DNA of 64,000 nucleotides. Source: Parabacteroides sp. PH5-46. GTDB lineage: Bacteria > Bacteroidota > Bacteroidia > Bacteroidales > Tannerellaceae. Shown here one piece after another: positions 29,694 through 37,893 of the stretch (the first letter of the stretch is position 1; each line of letters starts with the position of its first letter). The notes below the pieces were generated by a model that searched no databases, was not told the origin of the DNA, and saw only the letters and a list, made by a program, of their open reading frames with translations. The stretch covers positions 124,001-188,000 of the forward strand of contig NZ_JARXXA010000002.1 of assembly GCF_029892785.1 (NCBI RefSeq), read 5' to 3'. The translations under genes were made by a program, and so were the position numbers.

Positions 29694-30965
29694 TTAATCA
29701 TTCGTCTCATCTTCTTCTTCAAACTCGGCTGACAATATACCCAGTACATCATCTACCGTCTGCTCTTCAAGGTCGGCACGTTCTATAATTTCCTCACGGC
29801 TTAATGCCAACACATTTTTAGCAGTATAGCAACCGATGTTTTTCAGTGCTTCGATTACCCAAGTATCGATTTCATCCACAAATTCATCCAGATAGATGTC
29901 TTCTTCATCCGCACCGTCGATATCACGGAATACGTCTATCGCGTATTCGGTAAGCATACACGCCAACTTTATATTTAAACCTCCTTTTCCGATAGCCAGT
30001 GAGACTTCTTCGGGGCGAAGGTAAACTTCCGCTTTCTTTTCTTCTTCGTTTACACGTATAGAAGATATTTTTGCCGGGCTTAATGAGCGCTGGATAAACA
30101 AGGAAACGTTCGCTGTGTAGTTGATAACGTCGATGTTTTCGTTTCTCAGCTCACGAACAATCCCGTGAATACGCGATCCCTTCATCCCTACGCAGGCACC
30201 TACGGGGTCAATCCGGTCGTCATACGATTCCACCGCTACTTTGGCTCTTTCGCCCGGTATACGTGCAATGGCTTTTATCGTGATCAATCCGTCGTGTATT
30301 TCCGGAACTTCCAGTTCAAACAGGCGTTGCAGGAATACTTTATCTGTGCGCGAAAGGATGATCTTCGGATTGTTGTTGAAGTTGTCTACCCGTTGCACAA
30401 TAGCGCGTACGGTTTCTCCTTTCCGGTAGAAGTCGGTAGGGATCTGTTCCTGTTTCGGCAGAAGCAACTCATTTCCTTCATCGTCGAGTAACAGGATTTC
30501 TTTTTTCCATACCTGATAAACGTCGGCGGCAACGATTTGACCGATTTTCTCTTTGTATTTCGTGTATAGATTGTCTTTCTGTAATTCAAGTATTTTGGAA
30601 GCCAATGTCTGTCGCAGGTTTAATATGGCGCGACGACCGAAATCGGCAAAATGTACCTCGTCGGTAATTTCTTCGCCTATTTCACTGTCCGGGTCTATTT
30701 TGTGAGCCTCGGTCAATGTAATTTGCAGATTCGGGTCTTCCAGTTCATTATCAGCCACAGCAACGCGGTTTCTCCAGATCTCGAAGTCTCCTTTTTCCGG
30801 ATTGATAATTACGTCGTAATTCTCATCCGTGCCGAACATTTTAGCGATCACATTGCGGAATGATTCTTCCAGAACGCTAATCATCGTATCTTTGTCAATA
30901 TTCTTTAACTCCTTGAACTCCGCAAGGGTATCAATCATGCTGATTGTTTCCTCTTTCTTGGCCAT
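29694..30965 (-). CDS. nusA: Transcription termination/antitermination factor NusA
   Basis: RNA-polymerase-binding factor, 423 residues. N-terminal polymerase-binding domain, S1 domain, then KH domains with GMKGSRIHGIVRELRNE and LAIGKGGLNIKLA. A short acidic C-terminal helix-hairpin-helix region replaces the repeats of E. coli NusA. It follows rimP by 7 nt and precedes infB by 24 nt, the classic order. Confidence 0.96.
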   Translation of the reverse strand: MAKKEETISMIDTLAEFKELKNIDKDTMISVLEESFRNVIAKMFGTDENYDVIINPEKGDFEIWRNRVAVADNELEDPNLQITLTEAHKIDPDSEIGEEITDEVHFADFGRRAILNLRQTLASKILELQKDNLYTKYKEKIGQIVAADVYQVWKKEILLLDDEGNELLLPKQEQIPTDFYRKGETVRAIVQRVDNFNNNPKIILSRTDKVFLQRLFELEVPEIHDGLITIKAIARIPGERAKVAVESYDDRIDPVGACVGMKGSRIHGIVRELRNENIDVINYTANVSLFIQRSLSPAKISSIRVNEEEKKAEVYLRPEEVSLAIGKGGLNIKLACMLTEYAIDVFRDIDGADEEDIYLDEFVDEIDTWVIEALKNIGCYTAKNVLALSREEIIERADLEEQTVDDVLGILSAEFEEEDETND

Positions 30966-30972
30966 GTTTTCC

Positions 30973-31440
30973 TTACTTGAATCTTATTACGTATTTTGTA
31001 TATTTTATTTCACTGAATGAATATGATTGCTCTTCACTAACGGTTACTTTTCGTTTGGCCCCCTCCGGCTTTACTTTCTTTTCAACGCTTACGGTTATCC
31101 CGTTTTCATCGGCCTTTTGTAAAATACCGGTTAGTTTTACACCGCTACTCAGCAATACTTCAACCTCGTTACCGATATTTTTAATGTATTGACGAAGCAC
31201 TTTAAACGGCGAAGTAATACCGGCAGAGCCAACTTCCAGTTCAAAGTCTTCCACATCCCGGTCGAGTTGCGACTCGAGGTATCGGCTTAATTCCACACAA
31301 TCATCTATACCTATAGCCTGATCGCTATCTATCTCAACTACGATCAGGTTTCCGGGCTTAATAACTACATCTACCAGATAATGGTCTGATGAAGCCAATT
31401 TGTCCTCAATAAGTCCGATGATTTTATCCCGTTCAATCAT
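30973..31440 (-). CDS. rimP: Ribosome maturation factor RimP
   Basis: Assists 30S assembly. It has 155 residues with the N-terminal alpha/beta domain (DDCVELSRYLESQLD, VEDFELEVGSAGI) and the C-terminal SH3-like domain. The first gene of the rimP-nusA-infB-cvpA-suf unit. Its leader contains a short G/C-rich hairpin (GGAGGGG with CCCCTTC) just upstream of the ATG. Confidence 0.93.
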   Translation of the reverse strand: MIERDKIIGLIEDKLASSDHYLVDVVIKPGNLIVVEIDSDQAIGIDDCVELSRYLESQLDRDVEDFELEVGSAGITSPFKVLRQYIKNIGNEVEVLLSSGVKLTGILQKADENGITVSVEKKVKPEGAKRKVTVSEEQSYSFSEIKYTKYVIRFK

Positions 31441-31508
31441 ATTCCAAGTTTATCAGAACAAAAGAAGGGGACTGCCCGCCCCCTCCTCATCTTCTCTTTA
31501 ATCGGGTG

Positions 31509-31539
31509 CAAATATATAAATTATAAATAACACTGCAAA
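31509..31539 (-). promoter_or_regulatory. Promoter of the rimP-nusA-infB operon
   Basis: On the minus strand, TTTG (31539-31536), 19-nt spacer and TATATTTG (31516-31509). A perfect match to the consensus, giving a leader of about 65 nt. The rest of the 338-nt gap 31441-31778 holds a heptad run and an 11-nt direct-repeat run. Confidence 0.8.
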
Positions 31540-31579
31540 ATAATCACTTATTTTGTTTTAAATCTTCCATCTATGAGCA

Positions 31580-31607
31580 GCACGGAACACGCAGTACACA
31601 GTACGGA
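31580..31607. repeat. 7-nt-period run upstream of rimP
   Basis: Four heptads GCACGGA, ACACGCA, GTACACA, GTACGGA. The reverse complement shares CTGCGTGTTCCGT with the run at 45963-45997, so the same degenerate unit occurs at two loci 14 kb apart. Confidence 0.6.
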
Positions 31608-31739
31608 GGAGGGTGGGGAGGTGAGCTTATCTGAATCGGTTTTCGGGTATATTGGTTGTTGTATGTTTCCTAAATTTTATTTCAAGACAACTTTTTTATG
31701 AAAGGAAATTGACTAAATGTCAGATGTTTATTTTTTGCT

Positions 31740-31784
31740 CTTTACTAAATCCTTTACTAAATCTTTACTAATCCTTTGCTAAAA
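31740..31784. repeat. Four 11-12-nt direct repeats overlapping a stop codon
   Basis: CTTTACTAAAT-type units start at 31740, 31752, 31763 and 31774. The last overlaps the stop codon (31779-31781) of the minus-strand regulator gene. The step of about 11 nt is close to one DNA turn. Confidence 0.75.
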
Positions 31785-33434
31785 ACCCCAATTAGGATTA
31801 GTTTTTGTTCCATTATTCACAATTTTATTCTCTGATCTTAATACTGATATCAGATTCCTTACTCTATTTTTCCGTTGATCATCAGTCATCCATTGAGGCA
31901 GCTTATCCCAAAGTAACTCATCAATCTCTCTCCGGCTCATACTTCCATGCTCTTTTATAGCTTTTAAGATCAAATCAAGATAATATTGCTTATCAAATGC
32001 TTTGTTCTTAGAATAATCAGCTTTGTGCTCTAATTTTTGTGCAACGTCAAGACTCAGGAAATAGTTTGGGCGACGGCCTTCTATCAGTTTTTTCTGGCGA
32101 AGGACTTTTTCTTCGTCGCGTGTAATAGCTTTTTTCTTTTGTATCCGATCTAACAGCATTACATCGCTTAAAGATAAATCTTTGCGCTGAGTTAAGAGGC
32201 GGGCATAATCTTCATTTATCACTTTTCCAATTAATGTCAGAGAAACCCGTCCGTTTGATAAATTATATTCCGGCATAGGAAAAAGGCGTTCTCGTTGATA
32301 ATTGAACATCTTTTTGATACCACTTCCAATTGTATCAACCATTTTCAGGTTCAACATAGCTGTAATTAAGAACGGATTCCGATAGAGTTCTTCCGGTGCA
32401 TCCTCTCGTATGACATTCTCTACCGAACCCGGAATAAATTCTCCCAAATTGGTAAACACCAGTTGGTCGGGCATTTCTACGACATTGATTCTCCCACGTT
32501 TTGCGTAATCTTGGTGGGCAATCGCATTATTTATAGCCTCTCGAATAGAGAACGGCTCATATTGATCCATCTCCTCCGGGAAAAGAGTGCCTTCCGGTAA
32601 GTAACGATATTTAATATTGCGAATTTTATTATACACCTTATCTACTGCCAGGAGAAATGGACAACCTGCAATCAGGTAATCTACTTCAATACCATGTTCA
32701 TCTTTTAGTATCCAGCGTATCTTCGCCTCTGCTGGATTAATATAATGCTCCGATTCTTCTTTTCCTAAGAGTATAATTGCTGTTCGGGTGATTTTCCCCC
32801 TGATTGTTATTTTAGCTTTGTTTAGAAAAGTAATATCATCCCATTGATCCACTTCTTCCTTTTTATCCGAGTGCTTATTCTTGTAATTTTTTCGAGCTCT
32901 CTCAATCGCGTCTTCGTCCAAATCATCGATAGTTGCGTCCTTAATGATTTGTGCGCTCCAATCAATTTGGTTTGCTTGGTTGCGAATACGCTCTATCTCC
33001 TCTAAGTTAAGCGGAACTAATTCTTCTCCATCCCTTCCATAATAATGACCGTCAAATGCAATTGGAATGCCCTTTGGCGCGGGAGGTATCTGAAACAGAA
33101 TTACCCGTCCTTGCTGGGTTGGTAATTCATAAATTTCAATAAATGTGATTCGATTTGTTGTTTTGTTGGCAACTTCTCCTTTAAGGCTGTCTAGATCTTT
33201 CCGCAGTGAGCGATAATTTGTCCCTACAATGGTGTGTTTCTTATTCTCAATGCCAAAGACAAGCCAGGCGCACTTTTTTCGTTTAAGATTTGCTTCGTTG
33301 CTAAGAGCAGAAAAATATTTTCCGAGTTTGCGAAAGTCGTAGTTCTCTTTGGCTTCCTTAAATTCGACAATCTCCGTTTCAGCATCCAGATCAAGAAGGC
33401 TGTTCAGTGTATTATTTAAGTCAAAACTATCCAT
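31779..33434 (-). CDS. AlbA_2/ATPase-fold transcriptional regulator-like protein
   Basis: A 551-residue protein from ATG 33434 (MDSFDLNNTL); an upstream frame extension runs through the promoter and is rejected. The N-terminal Schlafen AlbA_2 domain covers roughly residues 20-150 (ETEIVEFKEA, WLVFGIENKK, FDGHYYGRDGEE). A GHKL ATPase-like domain follows (FSIREAINNAIAHQDY, MVDTIGSGIKKMF) at about 290-400. The C-terminal third has winged-helix-like segments (SMSRREIDELLWDKLP). Such proteins are nucleic-acid-binding regulators or defence-associated; the target is unknown. Divergent from the HU-like gene. Confidence 0.82.
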   Translation of the reverse strand: MDSFDLNNTLNSLLDLDAETEIVEFKEAKENYDFRKLGKYFSALSNEANLKRKKCAWLVFGIENKKHTIVGTNYRSLRKDLDSLKGEVANKTTNRITFIEIYELPTQQGRVILFQIPPAPKGIPIAFDGHYYGRDGEELVPLNLEEIERIRNQANQIDWSAQIIKDATIDDLDEDAIERARKNYKNKHSDKKEEVDQWDDITFLNKAKITIRGKITRTAIILLGKEESEHYINPAEAKIRWILKDEHGIEVDYLIAGCPFLLAVDKVYNKIRNIKYRYLPEGTLFPEEMDQYEPFSIREAINNAIAHQDYAKRGRINVVEMPDQLVFTNLGEFIPGSVENVIREDAPEELYRNPFLITAMLNLKMVDTIGSGIKKMFNYQRERLFPMPEYNLSNGRVSLTLIGKVINEDYARLLTQRKDLSLSDVMLLDRIQKKKAITRDEEKVLRQKKLIEGRRPNYFLSLDVAQKLEHKADYSKNKAFDKQYYLDLILKAIKEHGSMSRREIDELLWDKLPQWMTDDQRKNRVRNLISVLRSENKIVNNGTKTNPNWGF

Positions 33435-33451
33435 GAATTGTATATCAAGCA

Positions 33452-33483
33452 CAAAGATAGAAAATATAGTATTCTTTCCCAAA
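33452..33483 (-). promoter_or_regulatory. Promoter of the AlbA_2 regulator gene
   Basis: On the minus strand, TTTG (33483-33480), 20-nt spacer, TATCTTTG (33459-33452), 17 nt before the ATG. The predicted transcript would have a very short leader. Confidence 0.7.
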
Positions 33484-33497
33484 AAACAACCGTATCT

Positions 33498-33531
33498 TTT
33501 GCCGGGAATAGCCTGATAATGCGTATCTTTG
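33498..33531 (+). promoter_or_regulatory. Promoter of the HU-like gene
   Basis: TTTG at 33498-33501 and TATCTTTG at 33524-33531 with a 22-nt spacer. Transcription would start near 33537 and place palindrome array 2 inside a leader of about 180 nt. Confidence 0.6.
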
Positions 33532-33547
33532 CATCGATTCTTTTTGG

Positions 33548-33633
33548 TTGCCGATAATTGTCGGCAATATTGTCCATAATTATCGGCAGGCTTGCTGACA
33601 GATGTCAGCAGAATTGTTGATAATTATCGGCAA
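33548..33633. repeat. Array 2: four 20-bp palindromes at exact 22-bp period
   Basis: Units start at 33548, 33570, 33592 and 33614. Unit 1 is TTGCCGATAATTGTCGGCAA and unit 3 TTGCTGACAGATGTCAGCAG. Units 2 and 4 share the TAATTATCGGCA right half. Each is an imperfect inverted repeat and is joined to the next by 2 nt, so each right arm can also pair with the following left arm. Lies in the predicted leader of the HU-like gene. Confidence 0.9.
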
Positions 33634-33719
33634 ACAAAGAGGAGCAATGTTTTTTAGATGATCACCGGGTGAAAATCCAGGGTCATTTGTATTTATTTAT
33701 TCATTTAACAACCAACACT

Positions 33720-34322
33720 ATGGAAGTGAAATTTAGCGTTTATACAACGCCAAAACCAAAAGACCGTAAGGGGAGAGCGTCGTCTCATGCACGCTTACAG
33801 GCAAAAGGAACCAAGCGGATTAATGACATCTGCGAGTATATCAGAAATGCATCATCGATGAGTCCGGCTGACGTTAAAGGGGTGCTGGAAAGCCTTTTTC
33901 AGTATGTTGCTCTGCAACTGGAAGACGGGTATAATGTGGAGGTGGAAAACTTTGGCCACTTCTCGGTGGCATTGCGCAGCCGAAGTGTTATTAACAATGC
34001 CGGAAGAAAGGTCGGACGGGTGCAAATAGACGGTGTGAATTTTCGCTGTTCTGCGCGTTTGAAAGAACATTTGTTTCACAAAGCCCGTTTGCAGAGAGTG
34101 AGAAAGCCTGCCATGCCGTTTCCGTCTTTGGAGGACCGGAAAAAACGGATGGTTGCCTATCTGGAAGAGAACGGTTCTATCAATAAAAGCCTTTATGCTC
34201 AGCTAAATGTCTGTACACGCTATTGTGCAAATAATGATATCCGATCTTTTGTGCAGGAAGGGCTGATATTGCCCTCGGGAGGAGGAACACATAAGGTGTA
34301 TTTATTGACAGATGGAAAATAA
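33720..34322 (+). CDS. HU/IHF-like DNA-binding protein with C-terminal extension
   Basis: A 200-residue protein from ATG 33720 (MEVKFSVYTTPKP). Residues ~1-125 follow the Bacteroidetes HU-related family: conserved VENFGHFSVALRSRS and an N-terminal basic start. HU itself is ~90 residues. The extra ~75 residues contain a winged-helix-like segment (MVAYLEENGSINKSLYAQLN, GLILPSGGGTHKVYLL). It probably binds DNA as a dimer with added sequence readout. Divergently placed from the AlbA_2 regulator. Confidence 0.85.
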   Translation: MEVKFSVYTTPKPKDRKGRASSHARLQAKGTKRINDICEYIRNASSMSPADVKGVLESLFQYVALQLEDGYNVEVENFGHFSVALRSRSVINNAGRKVGRVQIDGVNFRCSARLKEHLFHKARLQRVRKPAMPFPSLEDRKKRMVAYLEENGSINKSLYAQLNVCTRYCANNDIRSFVQEGLILPSGGGTHKVYLLTDGK

Positions 34323-34333
34323 AAATAATATTA

Positions 34334-34341
34334 TACCTTTG
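34334..34341 (+). promoter_or_regulatory. -7 promoter box of the DUF1080 operon
   Basis: TACCTTTG at 34334-34341 is a full TAnnTTTG match 38 nt before the ATG at 34380. A -33 TTTG is not evident. Confidence 0.45.
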
Positions 34342-34379
34342 TCTGGTCCTTTTGTGTTTAACTTAATAAATTTATGATC

Positions 34380-35111
34380 ATGAAAAAAGGTGTATTATTC
34401 TCAATGCTTCTGATTGTTGTTTGTTCTGTTCCTGCTTTGGCCCAGAAAAACAACACGCTTACTTCAAAGGAAAAGAAAGAGGGCTGGACGCTCTTGTTTG
34501 ATGGAAAGAATTTTGATGGATGGCGTAAATGTAATTCAACGGAAATGGCTGCTAACTGGTCTATTAACGAGGATGCTATGAAAGTAGCCCGGGGCGAAAG
34601 AGCCGGTTATGGACAGGGTGGCGACATCTTGTTTGGCAGCAAGAAGTACAGCAACTTTGAGCTTTCTATCGATTGGAAGATCGAAAAAGAAGGTAACTCG
34701 GGTATTTTCTATTATATCGTAGAATATCCTGATAAGCCGATCTATTATGCCGCGCCTGAAATTCAGGTGTTGGATAACTGGTATGCCGGCGACAATAAAC
34801 TGACGAATCACCTGGCGGGATCTCTTTACGACTTGCTTCCGGCTCTTCCTCAGAATGCCAAACCGGCAGGCGAATGGAATACGATTGTAGTACGTGTGAA
34901 AGACGGCCATGTGACACATACCCAGAATGGCGTAAAGGTGGTAGAATATACCCTTTGGACGCCGGAATGGTACGACCTTGTTTCGAAAAGCAAATTCAAA
35001 GATTGGCCCGGATTTAAAGAAGGCCCAGCCAAAGAAGGCTATATCGGACTACAGGATCACGGCTACGATTGCTGGTTCAGAAACATCAAAATACGCGAAC
35101 TGTATACGTAA
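34380..35111 (+). CDS. Secreted DUF1080 (3-keto-glycoside-cleaving family) protein
   Basis: A 243-residue protein with a clear signal peptide (KKGVLFSMLLIVVCSVPALA, cleavage before Q). The body is a concanavalin-like fold of the DUF1080/3-keto-disaccharide hydrolase family: WTLLFDGKNFDGWR, GGDILFGSKKYSNFEL, EGNSGIFYYIVE, GEWNTIVVRVKDGHV and GYIGLQDHG. Family members cleave 3-keto-glycosides made by sugar oxidoreductases. It begins a four-gene locus with two exported TIM-barrel enzymes. An ATG two codons upstream is also possible. Confidence 0.88.
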   Translation: MKKGVLFSMLLIVVCSVPALAQKNNTLTSKEKKEGWTLLFDGKNFDGWRKCNSTEMAANWSINEDAMKVARGERAGYGQGGDILFGSKKYSNFELSIDWKIEKEGNSGIFYYIVEYPDKPIYYAAPEIQVLDNWYAGDNKLTNHLAGSLYDLLPALPQNAKPAGEWNTIVVRVKDGHVTHTQNGVKVVEYTLWTPEWYDLVSKSKFKDWPGFKEGPAKEGYIGLQDHGYDCWFRNIKIRELYT

Positions 35112-35125
35112 ATAAGGAATACGGA

Positions 35126-35995
35126 ATGAATACAAAGATTCATATAGACATTGATAGGGAAACTTGCATCAAATGTGGAAAATGTGTCCGGATATGCCCG
35201 GCCTCTATTTTTGTGCAAGAAACGCCACAGAGTGAAATTGCTTTACAACATATTCAAACCTGTATCAAATGCGGGCACTGTATGGGAGTATGTCCTACTT
35301 CTTCTGTCCTTCATTCCGTATTTCCTCAAGATAAGGTACATCCGATTCGCCGGGACGAACTACCGTCGCCCGAACAGACAATGTTACTGATAAAGTCTCG
35401 TCGTTCCAACCGGGCATTTTCCAAGAAACCGGTTCCTGGCGAAATGCTCGATCAGATACTGGAAGCCGCCCATCGTGCCCCTACGGCGAGCAATATGCAG
35501 CAGGTAGGGTTTACATTGGTAACCGATCAGCAAATGGTTCAAAAGGTTATCGACTTAACGTTTGATATCTTTTTGGGACTGGCAAAAAAGTTGCAGAATC
35601 CGTTTGTAAAGCCTGTTATGAAACTGATTATCCCCGAGGCCTATAAGTACCTGAAGCATGTGCGTCACATGAAAGAGAAACGGGATAAAGGCGGCGATCC
35701 GATCTTACGGGAAGCAACCACTTTGCTTCTTATTCATACCCCTAAGGATAACCGATTTGGGCCTGCGGATGCGAACCTGGCCTATCAGAATGCTTCTTTA
35801 ATGGCTGAAAGTCTTGGTGTAAGCCAGTTCTATACCGGCTTCCTCTGTGTGGCTTTGAAACTGGATAAAAAAGCTCGTATTCCTGCCCTGCTGGGTATCA
35901 GCGAAACAATACATGCCGGCATGGGACTGGGAATGCCCGCCTTTTCGTTCAAGAACTATATCGATAAAAAGGAGATCCGGGTAAACCGGATCTAA
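35126..35995 (+). CDS. Ferredoxin-nitroreductase fusion protein
   Basis: A 289-residue two-domain protein. The N-terminal ~75 residues hold two [4Fe-4S] motifs (CIKCGKCVRICP and CIKCGHCMGVCP). The rest is an FMN nitroreductase (SRRSNRAFSKKPVPGEMLDQILEAAHRAPTASNMQ, in parts). The fusion passes ferredoxin-level electrons to FMN. The start at 35126 (MNTKIHIDID) is chosen; upstream codons overlap the DUF1080 gene. The physiological substrate is unknown. It is 14 nt after the DUF1080 gene. Confidence 0.9.
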   Translation: MNTKIHIDIDRETCIKCGKCVRICPASIFVQETPQSEIALQHIQTCIKCGHCMGVCPTSSVLHSVFPQDKVHPIRRDELPSPEQTMLLIKSRRSNRAFSKKPVPGEMLDQILEAAHRAPTASNMQQVGFTLVTDQQMVQKVIDLTFDIFLGLAKKLQNPFVKPVMKLIIPEAYKYLKHVRHMKEKRDKGGDPILREATTLLLIHTPKDNRFGPADANLAYQNASLMAESLGVSQFYTGFLCVALKLDKKARIPALLGISETIHAGMGLGMPAFSFKNYIDKKEIRVNRI

Positions 35996-36033
35996 AACAG
36001 ATTATAATTCTACATTCATAAAATTTAATACAC

Positions 36034-36918
36034 ATGAAAAACATTTCAAGAAGAACGGCCATCAAGACGGCTTTGGCTGGTGGGGCAGTAGCGGCTGTTT
36101 CGGGGATATCCCAAGCAAGTCCTCTAATTAACCAACCAACGGGAACGGCTGCAAAGCTAAAAGGGAATATTCGTCACTCTGTAAGTAAATGGTGTTTCGG
36201 AGATATCGAACTGAATGAGTTTTGTGAGATCTGCAAGAAAATCGGTATAGAATCGATCGAATTGCTCGACCCGCAAGACTGGCCGGTAGTGAAGAAACAT
36301 GGACTTACGGTAGCTATGGCGCAGGGAGCCGGACTGGGTATAGACCGGGGCTTCAACGATCCGAAGTTGCATGACGAACTGGTAGCCAGCTACGAGAAGG
36401 TAATCCCGATGGTTGCCGAAGCCGGACTTACCAACCTGATTTGCTTCTCCGGAAGACGAAACGGTGTAACCGATCTGCAAGGATGGGAAAACTGCGAAAA
36501 GGGACTGAAACGCATTACTCCTATTGCCGAGAAATACAATGTAGTACTGACAATGGAACTGCTGAACAGCATCGGTCATAAAGACTACCTGTGCGACCAT
36601 ACCGTTTGGGGTGCCGAGCTTTGCAGAAGGGTAGGTTCTCCCAACTTAAAACTGCTGTATGATATCTATCACATGCAGATCATGGAAGGAGATATCATCA
36701 ATAACATTCGTACATATCACGAATATTTCTCTCACATACATACCGGAGGAAATCCCGGACGTAACGAAATAGACGAAACACAGGAACTCTATTACCCGGC
36801 TATTATGCAGGCGCTTGTAGACGTTGGCTATAAGGGTTTTGTAGGCCAGGAATTTGTTCCTAAACAGAAAGATAAAATAGCTTCGCTGGAGAAGTGTATT
36901 TTATTATGTGACGTGTAA
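36034..36918 (+). CDS. Tat-exported hydroxypyruvate-isomerase-like TIM barrel
   Basis: A 294-residue protein. The N-terminus SRRTAIKTALAGGAVAAVSG is a twin-arginine signal. The mature part is a xylose-isomerase-like TIM barrel of the Hyi group, with metal-site segments TMELLNS, LLYDIYHMQ, HIHTGG and FVGQEF. It overlaps no neighbour; the next gene starts 13 nt later. Being exported with the DUF1080 protein, it probably acts on a periplasmic keto-sugar or acid. Substrate unknown. Confidence 0.85.
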   Translation: MKNISRRTAIKTALAGGAVAAVSGISQASPLINQPTGTAAKLKGNIRHSVSKWCFGDIELNEFCEICKKIGIESIELLDPQDWPVVKKHGLTVAMAQGAGLGIDRGFNDPKLHDELVASYEKVIPMVAEAGLTNLICFSGRRNGVTDLQGWENCEKGLKRITPIAEKYNVVLTMELLNSIGHKDYLCDHTVWGAELCRRVGSPNLKLLYDIYHMQIMEGDIINNIRTYHEYFSHIHTGGNPGRNEIDETQELYYPAIMQALVDVGYKGFVGQEFVPKQKDKIASLEKCILLCDV

Positions 36919-36931
36919 TAAACCTAATAAA

Positions 36932-37780
36932 ATGAAACAAAATAGAAGATCTTTTTTAAAACAAGGAATGGCCGGAGCCCTGTTGCTGGGTACACCGGCT
37001 ATTGGCATGGCTGCCGCCAATCAGGTGCAGTCTGAAAGCGCTGCAAAAGCAAACCCCTTCCGCCTGGGAGTGGCCGGATATACATTTGTGAATTTCGATT
37101 TGGAAACAACATTGAAAACCTTGCAGCAACTGGACATACATTACCTTTGCATCAAGGATTTCCATTTGCCGTTCAATAGTACGGATGAGCAAATCAAAGC
37201 ATTTCATGCAAAATGTGCATCTTATGGCGTGACCGGTTACGGAGTAGGGCCGATTTACATGAAGACGGAAGAAGAAATAGACAAAGGTTTTGCATACGCC
37301 AAAAGGGTAGGAGTGAAGCTGATTGTAGGAGTGCCGAACGTAGAGCTACTTCCGTATGTAGACAAGAAAGTAAAGGAATACGACTTTCACTATGCCATAC
37401 ACCTGCACGGACCCGACATCGACTTGTATCCGGATGCCGAAGACGTATGGAAGCATACCAAAGACTTGGATCCGCGTATCGGTATGTGCCTTGATATCGG
37501 CCATGACCTGAGAAACGGGAAAGACCCGGTAGCCGACCTGAAAAGATATCAGTCTCGTGTATTCGACGTACATATCAAAGACGTGACAGACTCGTCGAGA
37601 GCCGGAACAGGCATCGAAATGGGTCGCGGCAAGATAGACCTTCCCGCCTTCGTAAAGATGCTGCGCAAAGTAAACTATACCGGCGTTTGCAGTCTGGAAT
37701 ACGAAAAAGATATGAAAGATCCTTTCTTAGGCATCGCCGAGTCTATCGGCTACTTCAAATGCCTGATGAACAACGTATAA
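36932..37780 (+). CDS. Tat-exported sugar isomerase/epimerase-like TIM barrel
   Basis: A 282-residue protein from ATG 36932. NRRSFLKQGMAGALLLGTPA is a twin-arginine signal. TIM-barrel metal-site segments are HLHGPD, CLDIGHD, DVHIKD and SLEYEKD. A second, distinct paralogue in the same exported locus suggests two successive isomerisation, epimerisation or hydration steps. Last gene before a long hairpin and trpS. Confidence 0.85.
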   Translation: MKQNRRSFLKQGMAGALLLGTPAIGMAAANQVQSESAAKANPFRLGVAGYTFVNFDLETTLKTLQQLDIHYLCIKDFHLPFNSTDEQIKAFHAKCASYGVTGYGVGPIYMKTEEEIDKGFAYAKRVGVKLIVGVPNVELLPYVDKKVKEYDFHYAIHLHGPDIDLYPDAEDVWKHTKDLDPRIGMCLDIGHDLRNGKDPVADLKRYQSRVFDVHIKDVTDSSRAGTGIEMGRGKIDLPAFVKMLRKVNYTGVCSLEYEKDMKDPFLGIAESIGYFKCLMNNV

Positions 37781-37781
37781 T

Positions 37782-37853
37782 GATTAATGATTAATGGTTA
37801 ATGGTTAATGGGGGAGGTATTAATCATTAATCATTAACCGTTAATCGTTAAAT
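37782..37853. repeat. Heptad-built hairpin upstream of trpS
   Basis: The left arm is GATTAAT, GATTAAT, GGTTAAT, GGTTAAT. The right arm is its complement made of ATTAATC/ATTAACC/GTTAATC units, with one mismatch and a few G-U pairs over about 28 bp. It directly follows the TIM-barrel gene and precedes the trpS promoter. No T-run. Confidence 0.8.
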
Positions 37854-37859
37854 TATTGC

Positions 37860-37867
37860 TATTTTTG
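37860..37867 (+). promoter_or_regulatory. -7 promoter box of trpS
   Basis: TATTTTTG, 26 nt before the trpS ATG. The -33 region falls inside the heptad hairpin and lacks TTTG. Confidence 0.5.
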
Positions 37868-37893
37868 CAGCCATTGTAAAATTAGAAATTAGT

